Counted from the first letter of the stretch, positions 22,024-33,906 are shown. The stretch is 64,000 nucleotides of DNA from Fallopia convolvulus (GCA_964016875.1 OZ024721.1:36126823-36190822), one strand, 5' to 3'. The notes: a model not told the origin generated them from the sequence alone. Program-made: numbers and translations.

Positions 22024-23511
22024 TCATGTTCGTGTTTTTAGTATAGTTTTTTAGTAGGTTTTCTTTGTTTATTAGGTTTAGTTTTGATAAAATTAGGTTT
22101 AGTTTTGTGTGTTTTTGGATGGTTTTGCATATTTTCATAGAAAGTATGGAAGCTACTCTATTTTGTGTATTTTGTAGGTTTTAGCAAGGGAAAGGTGCTA
22201 TATGGAGCTGAATTTGGAGCGCTACAATGAAAGACGGAGGAATACGAGTATGGAGAAGTCAGAGTCCAGGTTTTATGAGATGAAGTGTGGAAGAAACCAA
22301 GCCCAGACTCATTAACGAGGCTGTGAGGGCTCGTTAACAAGGCCACGTTATAGAAATTTCAAGGGTTGACTTTGTAACTCACCGATCCTGTGCGGGAAAT
22401 TATTTCCGTGTCGGTAGAGTATTTTTTTATAATTTTTAGGGTTATTATATTATGTATTTTAGGTCTTTCTATCTTTCTAGATTTTATTTCTATCTTTCTA
22501 GATTTTATTTCTATCTTTTTAGGAAAGTTTTTATCTTCTAGCCTTATTAGTTTTTAGGCTTTGTAGTATAAATAGCCTTCTTATTTAGCCTAGAAGGAGG
22601 GATTTTTTTTGGGGAGATCGATATAGAGAGAAGAGGAAGACACCGAGAGAGTCGAGAGAGGATCGGAGTCGAGTTCGGAGGTCGGTGAACGAGAGTTACC
22701 GAGTTCGTTGATCGAGATTTTGGTTCAGTGTTTGTATTTTTTCGGTTTCTTCTGATTTTCTATAAGACGATATTTTGTTATTAATTTGAGTAGTGTTTTT
22801 TTTTCAATGATTTCTTTTGTTGAATTTATTTTCTTAGTTATGATTAGTGAGTAGTCTTCTTTTCTAGGATCGGGGTTAAGCCCGACATAGTTAAGTATGT
22901 TTGATGAGTAAGATTGTGTGTTGAATGCCTTTTATCCATTATTGAGATTGTTTGTTAAGCTTATATCAAGATGAAAGTTGAGGTAATTTGAGTTTTTAAC
23001 TTGATTGAAAGAGAAAGTTAGTAACTTGAAGGCTGATAATGTTTGAATGCGAAAGTTTCAAGCTTTAGATCCAAAACAAGCAATTAAGTGAATTGAGTTA
23101 CGAAAGTAGGTTAATTTACCTGATAGTCAGCGAAAGTTGATGACTCTATCTATTTAAAGGCATGATCTATTATTTTTACAAGTTTATATGCATGACTATG
23201 TTGTGGTGTCCCTAGTCCTAGATCTTTGTTTTTATTTGAATTATCTTAAGTGAATTTCGTTACTGAGTTGCTAGCCTCGGTATCGAACTTATTTAGGTCG
23301 TTAGATTGAGTCTTTTGTGTACGGTGGTTCGTTAACGACCCTGACAACGTCGTTAACGGGGCTGCTCGTGAGTGTGTTTGTTTTATTTTGTTTGTTGTTT
23401 TTAGTAGTTGATAAACGAACAACCTTGCTTCCTGTGGAACGATCCTGACCTCCCTGTACTCAGCGGGGTCTTGATTATAAATTTATTTGTTGTCAAGAAA
23501 CCCTCTCAACA
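22024..23511 (+). repeat. 3' LTR of element A
   Basis: Full length, about 1,488 bp. It starts TCATGTTCG, where the inverted LTR has TGATGTTCG, so the terminal TG is mutated, and it ends CTCAACA. An exact palindrome pair lies at 23330/23351, 21 nt apart. Confidence 0.9.
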
Positions 23512-23516
23512 GTGAT
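23512..23516. repeat. Target-site duplication of element A (GTGAT), right
   Basis: Exact copy of 5012-5016. Confidence 0.9.
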
Positions 23517-24430
23517 CGGACCACCACAACCCCACAACCACACCTCTTTTTTTGTGTGAAACCCTAACCCTAATTGTCCCTTGTTGTTCCTTGCCCCCAA
23601 GCAATTAACCAACTAGGAGATATTTAAAGGATTTTATGCAGATTTTGAGGATAATTGGTTGAGTTTTGCTGCAATTTTAGATTAGGATTCTATTCCTACA
23701 GTTTTATGAGTTTTAATTAATATTGCATGATTGATTGAGATTCATATTGCTTGATTAGTAATTGGTGATTTTTGTTTTGCATCCCTTATTATTTTTGACT
23801 ACCCTTGTTATTTTTGTTAATTTGGCTTCTAGTTGGTTTCATTGGTAGCAAAAATCACTTAAAAATTTAGTTCGTTATTGCCTTTTTGTTTGCATTCATT
23901 GGTTGTTGTTTAATTTCAGCACAAGAGTAGTTTGTGCATAATACAAAAAAAAAATAGATTCGCTTGATCTAAAGAGAGTGATCTACCCCAGCTAGTTTTA
24001 AGCCACTTTCACCCCTAGTGATTGCTTGCTAGAAAAGTAGTTGGTAATCACTTTGTATGAAAATTGTGACAACCCTACAAAAGTCACATAGCCTACCTTT
24101 TCTGTCCATTGCTTGCATTGATTGGCATTATTTGTCTTGCATAGAGTCAATTGAGAGATTGCGTTCTTTGAGCTCATAAAAGGATATCTTGCATTGCTTT
24201 TCTGATTTGCATACTTGCTAATTACTTAAGCTGCATTTTTCCTTTATCTATCATTAGAACACCATATCCACACCATTACTACCTCTTTTCAACCCAAAAA
24301 CTGAATTGGTTGATTGAATTGCTTTGAGGCAAGTGTTGGCTTGATAACGGAGTGGTATTGCTTGTTCGTTTTTGCTTTTGGAACACACTACTCTCTTGTT
24401 TTTTTGTGACCTTTGTAGAATCCTACTGCG
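23517..24430 (+). other. Element B leader, right part
   Basis: Continuation of the element B untranslated leader after the nested element. No credible ORF is present. A GTGAAACCCTAACCCTAATTG stretch lies near 23557. Confidence 0.65.
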
Positions 24431-26454
24431 TTGAATTTGACTAAGGAGGCCATCGATTTCATTAGATTGGCCATTAGTGAAGGTGTAAAAGAGGGTCATC
24501 AAAGGGCCATTGAAGTTGTGAGTGCTGCGTTGAATCCAAGATTGCAGCGAATGGAAGAGAAAATTTCGGCCTTTATAGAGAGATCACAATCTCTTCAAAA
24601 AGACGCCCCTTCACTACAATAACAAGTTGATCCAAATCAAGCCTCAGCTAGCAACAAGGGGAAACAACATGTAGAAGATGAAGAGCATGATGTGCTTGCT
24701 AGCTACAATAGAGAACACGACCTCCCTGGCCAATACTCTCCTAATGGTGGCTGTGGAAGAGGGCGTGGCAATTTGATGAGGCAGTCGCCGGTCACGCACT
24801 AATAATTCTACACTCAACAATTGGCGCAGCTCCCTCAAGCCACTCATCATCAAACTCAGCCTTATGACAATCCTTATGATGATGTGACTTATGGCTATCC
24901 GGGGAAGAACAACGCCCATGGCACCCTCCCCTTGATGATTTATACAATCAAGCTGAAGTTGTAGAAGAAATTCCACCGGCTTATGGAGTAAGGGGGCCAA
25001 ACAACAACACCAACAACCAGAATGTAGCTCAAATTGGCAAAAGGGATATAAAGATTAAAATCGAGCCATTCAACGAAGAGCTTAATCCGGAGAAATATCT
25101 AGAGTGGGAGCAAGCTACTAGCTTCATTCTAGATCATATGGGCTATGAAGAGTGAGAGAAAGTTGTTGTTGTTGTCATCCAGTTTGTTGGGACCGCTAGG
25201 AATTGGTGGTTTTGAATGAAGGAGGATAGAATTGGAAAAGCTTTGCCTCCTATTGAAACTTGGAACCAGCTAAAGTTTGTGATGAGAAAGAAATATGTGC
25301 ATGAATAACACACCAAGCACATGAGGCTTAAAGTGGCCACTTGCAAACAAGGTTTCAAGTCACCAACTGAGCACTTCAATGAGCTTAAAGATTTGAGCTT
25401 CAAGGTTGGAATTCACCATTCTCAGAGGTCTTTAAGGACTCAATTCATGGCTTGACTGAATCAAGCTATAAAAGACACACTCGAGATTCAACAAATCAAG
25501 GATCTCAATGCATTAGTACATTCAGCCCAACTACTCTATGAGCAACAACAAAGGAAGAAGAAGGAAGCTTGGAATGCTCCAAAAAGGTATTCATCTAACT
25601 CAAGTTCAAGTTCAAATTCTTATTCTTCTAATCCTTCTATGAAGCAAAAGGGAGCTTCTAGCTCACCTAAACCAGGTACAATGACGCCTAGACATCCCAT
25701 AAATGGTCCTCAAATGCAGCCAAGGACAAGAGACATTGTGTGCTACAAATGTCAAGGAAGAGGCCATTTAGCCAAAGATTGTCCAAACCAAAAGCAAGTG
25801 CTCCTTACCACTAATGGTAGTTATGTGAGTGATGAAGAGATACCTCCAAATCAAGTGGAGGAGGAGAATCTTGGCCATGAAGGGGACGACATTGAGGCCA
25901 TCGAACATGATTGCACGAAACAACCCTTAACTTTGGTAATCATGCGTACTTTTAATTTACAAGAAACACCTATGCTAGATCAAAGGGAAAACAATTTTCA
26001 TACTAGGTGTAAAGTGAAGAATCAAGTGTTATGCATGATAATTGATAGTAGTAGCTGTTGTAACGTTATAAATGCTAAAGTAGTTGATCATTTGCAATTA
26101 AAAGCTCAACCTAGGGCTACTAGTTATGGTCTTAATGGAATTAATGATTCAGATGGTCCTAATCTTGTTACACATCAGTGCTTAGTACGTGTTTCCATTG
26201 GTAATTATGTTGATGATATTATGTGTGATGTGGTAAACATGGAATGCACACATATCTTGTTAGGAAGGCCATGGTTATTCTATAGGAGAGTTATTTATGA
26301 TGACATGCTTAATACCTATTCGTTTAACTATGATGGGAGGAGAGTTTCTCTTCTACCTGTGTCGCCTCAACAAGTTTTACAGGACCAGGTACGAAGAGAT
26401 CAAGCTAGGGCACTAAGGCGTGCCAAAGAGGAGCAAGAGGTCGCCGAATTTTAG
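24431..26454 (+). pseudogene. Element B Gag and protease (Ty3/gypsy)
   Basis: Gag is cut by many stops (for example after 24622, near 24800, at 25153, 25216 and 25305). Its core is still readable (IKIEPFNEELNPEKYLEWEQ, ARNWW, FKSPTEHFNELKDL). From 25639 a 271-codon frame is open. It contains a CCHC zinc knuckle (CYKCQGRGHLAKDC, about 25741-25782), an acidic linker, and the retropepsin domain, where the catalytic triplet reads D-S-S at IIDSSSCCNVI (about 26038-26070) instead of the usual DSG/DTG, and HILLGRPWLF. The changed Gly alone would probably disable the protease. The stop is at 26452-26454. Confidence 0.85.
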
Positions 26455-26525
26455 GAAAACATCACAAACCAGTGGAGCTACTGATTGGGACAAAAACGCC
26501 TAGAAAATCGCCCTAATTCGTAAAA

Positions 26526-29049
26526 GTGCCAATCATTACTTCAGACAGTGTAACTGAGACGAAAACGAGGTTATCTCCCAATCCACTTGAGCGTTCTGGC
26601 TCAAATTTTGCGAGCAATTCAGAAATTCAAAGAGCTACAATCTACGAAGAAAAACGCCCTAAAACTGACCCAAAAATCAATTTAAAAGGCGGAGTAGAGA
26701 AGCGCTCTCTCAAAGCACAGTCTAGTACTTCTTTCCCTAACTCTTATTGTTTGATTCTTATGAGGAAAGAAATACTAATTGTAAATCTAGATATTTCTCA
26801 TCTTCCAAAGTGTATTCAAGATGTTTTACAAGAATTTGAGGATGTCATGCCTGAAGAGTTGCCATAAGGCCTTCCACCAATTAGAGGCATTGAGCATCAA
26901 ATTGATTTGGTGCATGGTGCTTCTTTACCAAACCGAGCAGCTTATAGAGCAAGTCCAGAGGAGATAAATGAGCTACAAAGACAAGTGCAAGACCTCATGG
27001 ACAAAGGCTATGTACGTGAATCACTTAGCCCCTATGCGGTTCCGGTGATTTTTGTGCCAAAGAAGGATGGCACTTGGAGAATGTGTGTTGATTGCAGGGC
27101 GATCAACCAAATAACAGTTAAGTACCGCCATCCCATTCCTAGATTAGATGATATGCTTGATGAATTGCATGGCGCTAATTTCTTTTCTAAGATTGATTTA
27201 AGAAGTGGGTACCATAAAATCAGAATGAGGGAAGGGGATGAGTGGAAAACTGCTTTTAAAACTAAGTATGGCTTATATGAATGGTTAGTAATGCCTTTTG
27301 GACTAACTAATGCACCTAGTAATTTTATGAGGCTTATGAACCATGTTTTAAGGAAATACTTAGGAAAGTTTGTAGTAGTCTACTTTGATGACATCTTAGT
27401 TTATAGAAAAACTTTGCATGAACATGTAGATCATCTTAGGGCTGTTTTGGACACTTTGAGATTGAAAAAGCTTTATGTTAATTTAAAAAAGTGTTTGTTT
27501 TTGCTCGGAATCTACTGTTTTTCTTGGTTTTGTTGTGTCTAAAGGTGGATTGAAGGTATATGAAGAGAAGATCAAGCCTATTAAGGAGTGGCCACAGCCG
27601 ACTACACCAACCATGGTTCATTCATTCCTCGGCTTGGCTGGCTTCTATAGGCATTTTGTGCGTGAATTCAGCACCATAACATCCCCTCTCCATGAGCTTA
27701 CAAAGAAGGATACAACATTCAAATGGAGAGAGCAACAAGAGAACGCCTTCAACACTTTGAAGGACATGTTGTGCAACGCCCCGATGCTCCATCTCCCTGA
27801 TTTCTCTAAGGCGTTTGAGATTGAGGTGGATGCATCAGGCCATGGCATAGGAGACGTCCTATTGCAAGACAAGAAACCCATAGCTTATTTTAGTGAAAAG
27901 CTTAGTGGGGCTGAGTTGAATTACCCTACTTATGATAAAGAACTGTATGCTTTAATTAGGGTTTTAAAAACTTGGTCTCAATATTTGTGGCCTAAAGAGT
28001 TCGTAATTCATTCTGATCATGAGGCCTTGAAGTATTTGAAAGGCCAATCCAGACTCAGCAGGCGACATGCAAGATGGGTTGAATTTATGGAGACCTTTCC
28101 TTATGTTGTCAAGCATAAAAAAGGCAAAGAGAATGTGGTAGCTGACGCCCTTTATCGCAGGTACGTTCTCTTGAACCAATGTGATGTCAAAATCCTTGGA
28201 TTTGCAATGATTAGGGAATTGTATGATAGTGATCCTCACTTTGCTGAAATTTATAAGAATTGCATGTCTAGGGGAGAAGTTGACTCTTACTTTGTTGATG
28301 ATGGTTATTTGTTTAAAGCTGGAAAATTATGTATACCTTCATCTAGCATATGTAGGTTGTTAACTAAAGAAGTGCATGAATCAAGAGGACATAGATGGTT
28401 AGAAAAAAATTCTAGAAGGCTTAAAAGAACACTACTGTTGGCCGAAAATGAGTAATTATGTGCTTCGATTTGTCAAAAGTTGTATTGTTTGTGCTAAAGC
28501 CAAATCCAGACTTAACCCTCATGGCTTGTACCAGCCCTTGCCTATTCCTAGTTCTCCTTGGGAGGACATTTCTATGCACTTCATTGTTGGATTGCCTAGA
28601 ACTAGGAAAGATAGAGATTCTATATTTGTGGTTGTAGACCGCTTTTGTAAGATGGATCCTTTTATTCCATGTCACACGACTGATGATGTTGTGCATATTG
28701 CTGATTTATTCTTTAGGGAAATTGTTAGATTGCATGGCATTCCTTGCACTATTGTTTCATATCGTGATGCTAAATTTCTGAGTTATTTTTGGAAAAGTTT
28801 GTGGTCTAAATTGGGAACTAAATTGCTATTTTCTACCTCATTTCATCCACAAACTGATGGGCAAACTGAAGTTACTAAATATAACGTTAGGGGTTTTATT
28901 AAGAACTATGCTTAAAGCTAACCTCAAACATTGGGAAGATGTTTTGCCTTTTGTGGAATTTGCTTATAACAGGTCAATCCATTCAGCCACTAAAATGACC
29001 CCTTTTGAGGTTGTTTATGGGCTGAATCCAAGGACGCCAGTGGACTTGA
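26526..29049 (+). pseudogene. Element B RT, RNase H and integrase, up to the solo LTR
   Basis: The RT domain begins after a TAA near 26865. WRMCVDCRAIN and YFDD (27381-27392) are intact. The frame slips near 27510, just before FVVSKGGL. RNase H follows (VDASGHGIGDVLLQ, HSDHEALKYLKG). A further slip comes in the integrase zinc region near 28400. In the integrase core the first catalytic Asp is replaced (ISMHFIVGLP) and the second is Tyr (VSYRDAKF), while the Glu of QTDGQTEV remains. Another frameshift follows near 28870. Coding ends at 29049, where the 2.8-kb solo LTR entered; it resumes at 31888. Confidence 0.9.
29045..29049. repeat. Target-site duplication of the solo LTR (CTTGA), left
   Basis: CTTGA before the LTR start matches CTTGA at 31888-31892 exactly. 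Confidence 0.9.
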
Positions 29050-31887
29050 TGTACTAACTACGATTTTTAAGGATATTTTTGAATTTTTTTCGGATATCCT
29101 TTTAACCTCTTTGTCCGTTTTAACGCTTAATCCAATATTTTGTTGGAATTTAAATCCTAGAAAATTGTTGGTGATATCCTAAAATCATAAAGAAATGATT
29201 TTATGGATCAGTGTGAATTCTAGGATTTTTCAGTGGAAAAAGAATATTTATTAGATAAGCCGTCTTCTTAATTATGTACTGTAAAGGATTTAAAATACGA
29301 AACGGAAGCCTTAAAAATTGAAGGTAGCGTTATAAAATCATGGAAAATTGATTTTTATTAGTCTACATAATTTACGGGACGTATTGTATTTAGCAAGTTT
29401 TTCCACCCGAGGTACATAATTTTACCGCTTTAACACGAGTCCCATTCCGAGACGGGTTGGGTTTGTAAACCGCCTCTCATATGCCTTAATTAGGAAGGAA
29501 ATTGAGATGGAATTCCTATCTACGCCTATCTTCTGCCTAGTCAAAGTCTACTTTCATTTTCAAAGCAAACAAAAGCGAGAGAGAGGGTTGGACGAGAACG
29601 ACGGACTTGGGATACCTTCACCGCCGGCCACCAGCTTCTTCCTCACCTCCTCCTCCACCTCACTTCTACTTCCTTTTTTCTGGGCTCGAGCTGCTGCAAA
29701 AGAGGGACTCGAACCAGCGAGAGATCAGATGGAGAGAATGGCTCGGGAGAAAGAGTTCACCGCCGGCTATTTTCTTGCCTCGCGTGCGACGCGAACGGCG
29801 ACCGTTCGCCTGTCCGACCAACACCCACCAAGAGGACCACCACTGGGCATCACCCATCCACCCTCGGGCTCTTGGGTCGGGCCACTATCGAGCCGAACAA
29901 GCCATGGGCTCGAGTGAAGGTATATACGATCGAAATTAATTAGCGGGTTGGTTGCGGAGCCACCGTAAGGGCCTTTTGGTTCTGCTTTGCTAATTAAATT
30001 TATGGTTTTTATAATCTTGACGTTGATACGGTCTCACAGGTTCAAACCGCTCGAGAAACGGACGTCCGGATCTTCAGTTATAGCGAATACAAGTTTTGAT
30101 TCCGATTGGCAGGTAAAGGACTTCGGATGATTACTCGGGATTCGTTGTTAATCCGTTTGATCCGAGATTTGGTCACCTTTAAGATCTATTGCTAATGAAA
30201 CATTTTTATTTAGAAAATTATTTCAAAAGTGAAGCGGATAATTAGTTATAATTCCGCGAAGATGGCTCCTTAAAGCATGATAACTAAGGATTTATTATAT
30301 ATCGATATTTGGAAATTAAATCGTTTATCGATTAGGAAGTTGTAGGAGTTGAGAATACAACTAAGAAGTGTTTCTGTGAGATCGTTGCTGAGAAATCCTT
30401 TTGTTATATTTGTCAGAAGGATGATAAAGATTACTGTTGGAATCACTAAGGACGTTGAGCACGCCTTCTAAGGCAAGTGGACGGTTCTCTCTTGCATTAT
30501 GGTTATTAAACGAGGAATTGAATCCCATTTAATATATGTGTTGGGAACAACTTGTGTTCTTAATAAAATATGATAGGTTGTTATATTTGTTAGAAATAAT
30601 GACCATGTTGTTTATTCAGTTTTGCGGTAGAACTGGATTTAGGTCCGTTATGGGTGACCTTGGATGCTGTCTCACGCTGAGACATTGTTATTGAATTAAG
30701 GTAGTTTCAGGGAGGGGAACGTGGTTCCATATCCTCTCTTTAAAACAATATTACATTAGGAGGGGCCTAATCCTAATGGTGGGTCATGACTCTTCCCCTG
30801 CTCTTCGTGTGAGAGGGGTGATGCGCACTCTAGCTAAGTGCAATTGGCGGTGCAGTGTAGACGACAGGGTAATAGGCCTCTCTTATCACTACATCACCAT
30901 ATGCAAATCAAAGATTAAGGATAGCTTAAGTCATGTGATCTTGGTACAGGGTAGATGACCATGGAGGAAATACTCCGATGATCTCTACAATACCAAAATA
31001 TTTCGGCAGTAGTTCGAGCCGATTATGAATCACCAACCTGTTTGTGAAAAGTTTTGAAAGTAATATAAGATAAGTGCGTTAGGCACATTAATATACCTGA
31101 ATGGTTCATCCAGATGGAAAGCCATTCTTGCTCCCGGTTATGAATGATTCTTAATCAAACTTTGATTAAGTCAATCTGATTAGTCGATGGAGGCTTTTCA
31201 AAATGTGATGTGATTTATATGAGTTCCCAACAATTGTTTATGCTTCTTAAAGAAACCACAAGCGGTGGTGTTCTCTCTCTTGATTATGCGAGTCTCCTTC
31301 TTATCTTCTATAAGACTGCTAACTGTTGGATCATAATCCGAGTCTAACCGGATTTGGATGCCAATATGTTTAGTTACAACCATAAGAACCAAGTTAGTTT
31401 CTCCGCTTGCTTAGTCTTTGATTAGACTAACCCGTCCATCTTCTTTTCTTTTATATGGTCGGCTGGTGTCCACCGTTGGTTTACGACACATCAGGTTCTT
31501 CTTGGAAGTTGATTCAAGAGGCGGATTCCGAGGTTTGAAGCTCCAGAAGTTGAAGAAAGGTTTCCAATGATATACTTGAATGAAGTTCTTGGTTAAGTTG
31601 CGGCAAAGCGAAGTGAGAAAGAAGTTAAGAACCTACGGAAAGCTTTTTAAAGACTTTGTTCAAATAGAAGGTTGTTCTATTTATTTATTCTGTTTAAGTT
31701 AAGGTTTGTATAAGACCTTTTATTTGTTTTTCCGTTGTAATATTTTACTCAATTTTGTTGGGTTTTAAATAATTTCTTTTACCTTATTCTAGTAAGTTCT
31801 ACCAGGTTAAAGCCTTGAGTAGCTTCGGTTTAGTCTTCATCGGGGTTACTGGCGGTAATACCTCCAGGGTAGGAAGGGGGTGTTACA
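29050..31887 (+). mobile_element. Solo LTR, 2.8 kb, inserted in element B integrase
   Basis: Starts TGTACTAAC and ends GGTGTTACA, with a perfect CTTGA duplication on both sides. Removing it and one CTTGA rejoins element B pol in register. No gag, pol or primer site lies inside, so it is a lone LTR, presumably left by LTR-LTR recombination. The end GGGGGTGTTACA and the length resemble long LTRs of Tekay/Del-type elements, which suggests plus orientation; this is inference. The open frames near 29507-29939 are not credible genes. Confidence 0.85.
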
Positions 31888-32506
31888 CTTGACGCCTCAG
31901 CCATACAAAGGAAAGGAGAGCTTTGAAGCTAACAAGAGGGATGAGTTTGTAAAGAAGCTACATGAGAGGACTAAGATGCATTTGGAGCGGAAATCCATGA
32001 AGTATAAGGCCCATGCTGACAAGGGACGAAAACAGGTTGTCTTTGAAGAAGGTGATCTTGTTTGGGTGCATCTTAGGAAGGAGAGGTTTCCCAACCAAAG
32101 AAAGAACAAGATAGATCAGCGTGGCGATGGACCATTTTGAATCCTCAAGCGGATCGGCCCTAATGCTTATCTTGTCGACTTGCCTGGTGAGTATAATGTC
32201 CATCCAATGTTTAATGTGGTTGATCTTTCTCTTTATGTGCCAGATTTTGATTCCGACATCGAATCAGAGACGATTCGAGCTCAAGTGGAGGAGAATGATG
32301 TCGTGAAACCAGCCATGTCTCCTACCGATGTCGATGAGTTGATTCGAGTGCCTTTTGATGGACCAATTACAAGAAGTCGAGCTAAGAAGATTGCTCAAGG
32401 GACGACATCGATCTTAGTTCGATTGGCATCTATGGTTGAAGAGTCCAACAAAAAGAGATGGGTCACTTTGATTCAACACAAGCTGAGCCCAGACTCTATG
32501 GATTGA
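31888..32506 (+). pseudogene. Element B integrase C-terminus, overlapping the 3' LTR
   Basis: Continuation of pol after the solo LTR: the conserved GDLVWVHLRKERFP block, a stop near 32138, then NAYLVDLPGEYNVHPMFNVVDLSLY. The tail DGPITRSRAKKIAQ runs to a TGA at 32504-32506. The last ~38 codons lie inside the 3' LTR, which begins at 32392, so the LTR carries coding sequence. There is no chromodomain. A related tail occurs at 47258-47605. Confidence 0.85.
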
Positions 32507-33458
32507 TGTATTGGGCCGAGTTTCATTGAATGGGACGCCGATTACTTGTGCTATTGCGGCCTTGTTCATCAATATTTCCTAATTTAGATACATGGAATGA
32601 TTTGTCTCACTTTAGGGCTGAATTTAGTAAGTAACCGGGTGAGATAAATTGTTACATGGGTCAAAGTCAATTCTTTGACTTGACCAATCTAAATGTGGAA
32701 AATATCTTTATGATTAGTTATTTATGGAACAATTTTAATTCAACAAATAATGTAGAGATTTCGGCCACTAGGGTTTGTTAGGGCTTGATAATCATTCTCC
32801 TATAAGTTTCTTATCTTGTTAGAATAATTTCCTTACTAATTAAGTCAGATAAATTATTTATTTGATTTAATTAAAGTAAGGGAATTTAGTTAGTTGCATT
32901 TATATTATTTTATGATATCTTGAGAAGCAAGCATAAGGTCGAAAATACCCTTCTAGGGCCGGTCATGTGTTGGCTTGTTCTCCAAGAGATCTTGCTTTGT
33001 ACTCCTTTAAATACTTTGCATATTTCATTAATAAAATCAGCTTGGAATTAGATAAACCCTAAATTGGTTTTACCTAGTTCTTGGGCCACAAAATACACGT
33101 GTGTTGGAAGCATTCAAGAGCCGATCATATTCATCTTCATTCGACTCTCTCTCTCTTGTCAATTTCAGTTTTGATTCTTTGAGTTTGATTAATTGTTAGT
33201 TCTAGTTCGATTCTCATATGATCAACTAGTTCATCAACTAGATTTAGCGCTCGAGTCAATCCAATTGAACTATCGTTGGATTTATTCAAATGGATCGAAA
33301 TTTCAGATTCACTGTTCTTTGATTTCGAGGTTAATTGTGCAGCAAGTCATTAACTTTGAAAGTGATCTAGGTTGGAAATTCGATTACAAGGCAAGATCGG
33401 GTCTTGTGAGGTTGCAATACTTGATCTACAAGGAGTAATCTGAGGCGATCATGTATCA
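32392..33458 (+). repeat. 3' LTR of element B
   Basis: Starts TGCTCAAGGGA and ends GTATCA, matching 3675-4742. The following five bases, GCAAC, pair with GCAAT at 3670-3674. Confidence 0.88.
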
Positions 33459-33906
33459 GCAACCATGGAAGCAATGAGAGCTTCCAAACCTTCGTCTGCC
33501 ACCACCGGTTTAGAGGTTTTGGACTTGCGCAACACTTTAGGGTTTTGGGCCTTGTCACCGATGGCGCCATTATTGGCAGCCAAGACCGAATCTTTGAGAT
33601 ACTTGCTTGGGTCTTTTCCAGCCATGGAAGGGGAGGACGAGCCCTTCTTCTTCTTCCCCATTGTCACCAATGGAGAAACTTGGACAAAACACCACTAGAA
33701 AAGCAAAGAGAGAGAGGGGCAACGAAAAGGGTGAGAAGACGAGGAGTCACTCCAAGAACGGCGCTAGGGGCGGCCGAACTAGGGCTCCGGTTCGATGGTA
33801 GCTCGAGAGGATGCCACCATGAACGTTGTGCGAAGGCCTCGTGAGAAAACCCACATCGGAGCAAGCTTGGAGAAGGAGAGGGGAAGGCCGCCGGAAATCG
33901 CCCAAA
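33459..33906 (-). pseudogene. LINE 5' end: 5' UTR and first codons of ORF1
   Basis: The minus-strand ATG at 33661 opens a frame reading MGKKKKGSSSPSMAGK, like the start of the ORF1 at 36491 (MGKKKRNSLSPP). Upstream (higher coordinates) is a GC-rich 5' leader. The frame is cut at codon ~67 by the right edge of element B. Whether it continues left of 3675 is unclear: only the 4-of-5 target duplication links the two sides. It belongs to the same LINE family as the pieces that follow. Confidence 0.65.

Larger units (their letters stand above)
5017..23511 (+). mobile_element. Athila-like Ty3/gypsy retrotransposon A, internally rearranged
   Basis: LTRs begin TGATGTTCG and end CTCAACA. A tRNA-Asp type primer site follows (TTGGCGCCGTTGCCGGGGA). 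The gene order is gag, protease, RT, RNase H, integrase, a long spacer, then an extra ORF before the 3' LTR, as in Athila elements. The target duplication GTGAT is perfect. The interior is not simple. At 7727 gag is cut by an inverted LTR plus inverted 3' internal DNA (to 12540), after which gag resumes about 1 kb upstream of where it stopped, so 6739-7726 and 12541-13528 are near-duplicates. Three in-frame stops and a frameshift break gag-pol. The whole element is strewn with palindromic CGTTAACG boxes, commonly paired 21 nt apart. Confidence 0.9.
3675..33458 (+). mobile_element. Ty3/gypsy retrotransposon B, nested host of two later insertions
   Basis: Two near-identical ~1.07-kb LTRs (3675-4742 and 32392-33458) bound the element. 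The five bases before the left LTR are GCAAT and those after the right LTR are GCAAC, a one-mismatch target duplication. An initiator-Met type primer site (TGGTATCA) follows the left LTR. Gag (CCHC knuckle), protease, RT with YFDD, RNase H and integrase follow in Ty3 order on the plus strand. The leader is split by Athila-like element A (5017-23511) and the integrase C-terminus by a solo LTR (29050-31887). Without these, element B would be about 8.5 kb. No chromodomain is visible, so I leave the clade open. It is disabled by stops, frameshifts and loss of integrase catalytic residues. Confidence 0.88.

Noticed and set aside
29507..29939. Overlapping open frames of 110-136 codons
   Set aside because: They lie within the solo LTR, have skewed composition and no known motif; they are chance frames in a GC-richer part of the LTR.
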